Below, piece by piece: positions 14,891 through 16,617 of a stretch of DNA of 16,617 nt. The stretch is from CAYGZM01 sp964354365 (lineage in GTDB: Bacteria > Planctomycetota > Phycisphaerae > Sedimentisphaerales > Anaerobacaceae). A program made the translations under genes and the position numbers. The notes below the pieces were generated by a model that worked only from the letters and a program-made list of their open reading frames with translations, was not told where the DNA came from and did not search any database. Position 1 is the stretch's first letter. Each line of letters opens with the position of its first letter. The stretch covers positions 1 through 16,617 of the forward strand of contig CAYGZM010000079.1 in the NCBI GenBank assembly GCA_964354365.1, in the 5' to 3' direction.

Positions 14891-15016
14891 CATATCACCC
14901 TTCATCTATGACAACTCACGCCTCACCTGCCGCATATCACGCGTTATCCGTGGCATATCACGCCTCATCTGTGACAGATAACCCTTCATCTGCGACATAT
15001 CACGCCGACTTTGCCA
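14891..15016. repeat. Six tandem 21-bp repeats
   Basis: Six units of exactly 21 bp run without gaps; the fourth, CATATCACGCCTCATCTGTG(A), is closest to the consensus. Units start at 14891, 14912, 14933, 14954, 14975 and 14996 and differ from each other at several places, so the array is old. It begins 8 bp after the stop of the aldo/keto reductase gene. In that gene's frame the array is open and would encode a 7-residue repeat (A-Y-H-A-S-S-V type) up to a TAA at 15022-15024. Confidence 0.85.
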
Positions 15017-15186
15017 CGGAGTAACCGTACTAATGCCCGTTTTTAGCCCAAAACCACACTTTTCCGCCTTTTCCCGCTGTTTCTTTACTTTCCAATGCCA
15101 CGATGTAAGCCGACAGGGCTGACCCTCTATTTCCCCTGTATGGTGTCACCAGATTTCGAATCTTCATTAAGCTGATTTTCCAACGC
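15017..15186. other. Intergenic stretch, nothing clear
   Basis: With the 21-bp array this makes a gap of about 300 bp between two genes that converge. I see no rho-independent terminator, RNA gene or credible small gene in it; a frame running over it on the minus strand is an out-of-frame extension of the FG-GAP gene's repeats. Confidence 0.4.
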
Positions 15187-16515
15187 TTAATCGGTTCCGT
15201 ACAGCCACCAATCGGCAAAGATTGCAAAGTCAGCGAAATCCACCTTACAGTCATCATCAAGGTCTGCCCTCGGGCAAAACTTGAACGCATAAGCCGAGCC
15301 GGATTCGCTTCCTTTGTCATCATCATAATACGCCCCGACGATTGCCAAATCGCCGCTGATAGAAACTGAATAGCCAAAGACATCACTGGGAGCGCCATCC
15401 GAGGCGAGAAGCTTTTGCTGCTGGCTCCAGCTCGTCCCATCGCGATTGGATATATAAGCCGAGCCGGAGTTAGTTCCTTTGTCGTCATCGTAATACGCCC
15501 CCACGATTGCATAATTGCCGCTGATAGAGACTGACCAACCAAAGTAGTCACTGGCAGCGCCGTCCGAGGCGGTCAGCTTTGCCTGCTGAACCCAGCTTGT
15601 CCCACCCCGCAGGAATATATAAGCTGAGCCGGAGTCAGCTCCTTTGTCGTCATCAAGAGGCGCCCCCACGATTGCATAATCGCCGCTGATAGAAACTGAA
15701 ACACCAAAGTAGTCGTTGGCAGCGCCGTCCGAGGCGGTCAGTTTTGCCTGCTGAACCCAGTTTGTCCCACCCCGCAGGAATATATAAGCCGAGCCGGAGT
15801 TAGTTCCTTTGTCGTCATCGTAAATCGCCCCCACGATTACATAATCGCCGCTGATAGAGACAGAATAGCCAAAGTAGTCACTGGCAGCGCCATCCGAGGC
15901 GAGAAGCTTTTTCTGCTGAACCCAGCTTGCCCCATTCCATTTGAATATATAAGCTGAGCCGGAGTCAGTTCCTTTGTCGTCATCGTACATCGCCCCCACG
16001 ATTGCATAATCGCCCCTGATAGAAACTGACCAGCCAAAGTAGTCACTCGCAGCGCCGTCCGAGGCGATCAGTTTTGCCTGCTGAACCCAGCTTGTCCCAT
16101 CCCATTTGAATATGTAAGCCGAGCCCTTCCCGCTGTCATCGTACATCGCCCCCACGATTGCATAATCGCCGCTGATAGAAACTGACCAGCCAAAGTAGTC
16201 ACTCGCAGCGCCGTCCGAGGCGGTCAGTTTTGCCTGCTGAACCCAGCTTGTCCCATCCCATTTGAATATGTAAGCCGAGCCCTTCACGCTGTCATCGTAA
16301 TATGCCCCCACGATTGCATAATCGCCGCTGATAGAAACTGAAATACCAAAGTAGTCATTGGCAGCGCCGTCCGAGGCGAGAAGCTTTTGTCTTTCAATAA
16401 CAAACGGCGCATCACCCCAGCCATTACCGGCCCGAGACGCACCTGCAAAGGCAAAACACACGATAACAGCCGCTATCACAATAAAACATTTGTTGTTTTT
16501 CTCATTTCTGGACAT
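15187..16515 (-). CDS. Secreted FG-GAP repeat protein (seven repeats) with dockerin-like C-terminus
   Basis: The 442-residue protein has a Sec signal peptide (KNNKC, then hydrophobic to about 25, likely cleavage after ASRA near 29). From residue 43 follow seven repeats of 52 or 55 residues: KL.ASDGAA.DYFG.SVSISG, DYAIVGA, an aspartate-rich loop (YDDDKG), then SGSAYIF and GTSWVQQ. They match FG-GAP repeats of integrin-like beta-propellers, and seven is the number for one closed propeller. The final 29 residues (CPRADLDDDCKVDFADFAIF and on) carry a single dockerin/EF-hand-type calcium loop with D at 1, 3, 5, 9 and 12. The start is ATG at 16513-16515, with AGGAGG 7 nt upstream; the TTG at 16521 is too close to it. 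Likely exported, calcium-binding, perhaps for adhesion or glycan contact; ligand unknown. Confidence 0.87.
   Translation of the reverse strand: MSRNEKNNKCFIVIAAVIVCFAFAGASRAGNGWGDAPFVIERQKLLASDGAANDYFGISVSISGDYAIVGAYYDDSVKGSAYIFKWDGTSWVQQAKLTASDGAASDYFGWSVSISGDYAIVGAMYDDSGKGSAYIFKWDGTSWVQQAKLIASDGAASDYFGWSVSIRGDYAIVGAMYDDDKGTDSGSAYIFKWNGASWVQQKKLLASDGAASDYFGYSVSISGDYVIVGAIYDDDKGTNSGSAYIFLRGGTNWVQQAKLTASDGAANDYFGVSVSISGDYAIVGAPLDDDKGADSGSAYIFLRGGTSWVQQAKLTASDGAASDYFGWSVSISGNYAIVGAYYDDDKGTNSGSAYISNRDGTSWSQQQKLLASDGAPSDVFGYSVSISGDLAIVGAYYDDDKGSESGSAYAFKFCPRADLDDDCKVDFADFAIFADWWLYGTD
15277..16389 (-). repeat. Tandem coding repeats of 156 and 165 bp
   Basis: The seven FG-GAP units are also strongly repeated at the DNA level: units 1-2 are 156 bp (16389-16078), units 3-6 are 165 bp (16077-15418) and unit 7 is partial (15417-15277). 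Long blocks such as cgattgcataatcgccgctg recur almost unchanged, including third codon positions, which suggests recent duplication or gene conversion. The 9-bp difference is a three-codon insertion in the aspartate loop. Confidence 0.85.
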
Positions 16516-16522
16516 TGCCAAT

Positions 16523-16528
16523 CCTCCT
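16523..16528 (-). promoter_or_regulatory. Shine-Dalgarno of the FG-GAP gene
   Basis: AGGAGG on the minus strand, 7 nt before the ATG at 16513-16515; it decides the start against the TTG at 16521. A TATAAT on the minus strand at 16602-16607 may be a -10 box, but its -35 region lies beyond the window. Confidence 0.7.
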
Positions 16529-16617
16529 GTAAAAAAGACCTATAACTGAGATTTCCAATTTCCCGTGTTTTGAAACATTTCTGCACCTTTTCAATGCCAC
16601 AATTATATCAAAATCTT

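Noticed and set aside
14891..15016. CRISPR array
   Set aside because: Repeat units touch each other with no spacers, units vary in sequence, and no cas gene is present.
15030..16046. Minus-strand repetitive open frames other than the FG-GAP frame
   Set aside because: They are out-of-frame readings of the repeated DNA; the FG-GAP frame has a signal peptide, a ribosome site and family motifs.

Overview
The window looks like chromosome from a planctomycete of the Phycisphaerae type. The strongest marker is the C-terminus of the last gene, a dockerin-like calcium loop (D-x-D-x-D-x-K-x-D-x-x-D followed by a WW-containing tail) that is very common on secreted proteins of that class. The planctomycete-style sulfatase tail, the family called here as DUF6599, and the many Tat-exported oxidoreductases agree with this. 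The assignment is from protein style only.

Left region (1-4758, all minus strand, visibly less G+C-rich by eye than the right half): a tightly coupled operon in the order ABC-2 permease (Wzm type), ATPase (Wzt type), APS kinase, zinc-type ATP sulfurylase, a truncated pyruvate-kinase-like protein, and a CysQ-type PAP phosphatase that runs off the window. Genes overlap or lie 4 to 22 bp apart. Together they make the sulfate donor PAPS, remove its by-product PAP, and export a glycan, so the simplest reading is the donor-and-export part of a sulfated capsule or surface polysaccharide locus. The sulfotransferase and glycosyltransferases must lie outside the window.

Middle-left (4759-5985): a gene-poor stretch with an unrecognised small gene behind a perfect Shine-Dalgarno, the tail of an unknown reading frame, and the 3' end of a broken sulfatase gene. 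It looks like a scar between the glycan locus and core genes.

Middle (5988-9764): a strong promoter and a beta-CASP metallo-beta-lactamase RNase; convergent to it tatC and tatA, behind a tandemly duplicated 124-bp leader with near-consensus promoters; then a nitrilase-family amidohydrolase. The nitrilase and the next operon diverge from two near-consensus promoters whose -10 boxes overlap.

Right (9791-14883, plus strand): a four-gene operon encoding a membrane-anchored DUF6599 protein, a Tat-exported DUF362 protein, a fused NapH/NapG-like polyferredoxin with an internal twin-arginine motif, and a Tat-exported aldo/keto-reductase lipoprotein with a C-terminal Fe-S cysteine cluster. This reads as an undescribed envelope redox module that depends on the Tat genes nearby; it is the most interesting part of the window.

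Far right (14884-16617): six 21-bp tandem repeats, then a minus-strand secreted protein of seven near-identical FG-GAP repeats (one full predicted beta-propeller) ending in the dockerin-like module.
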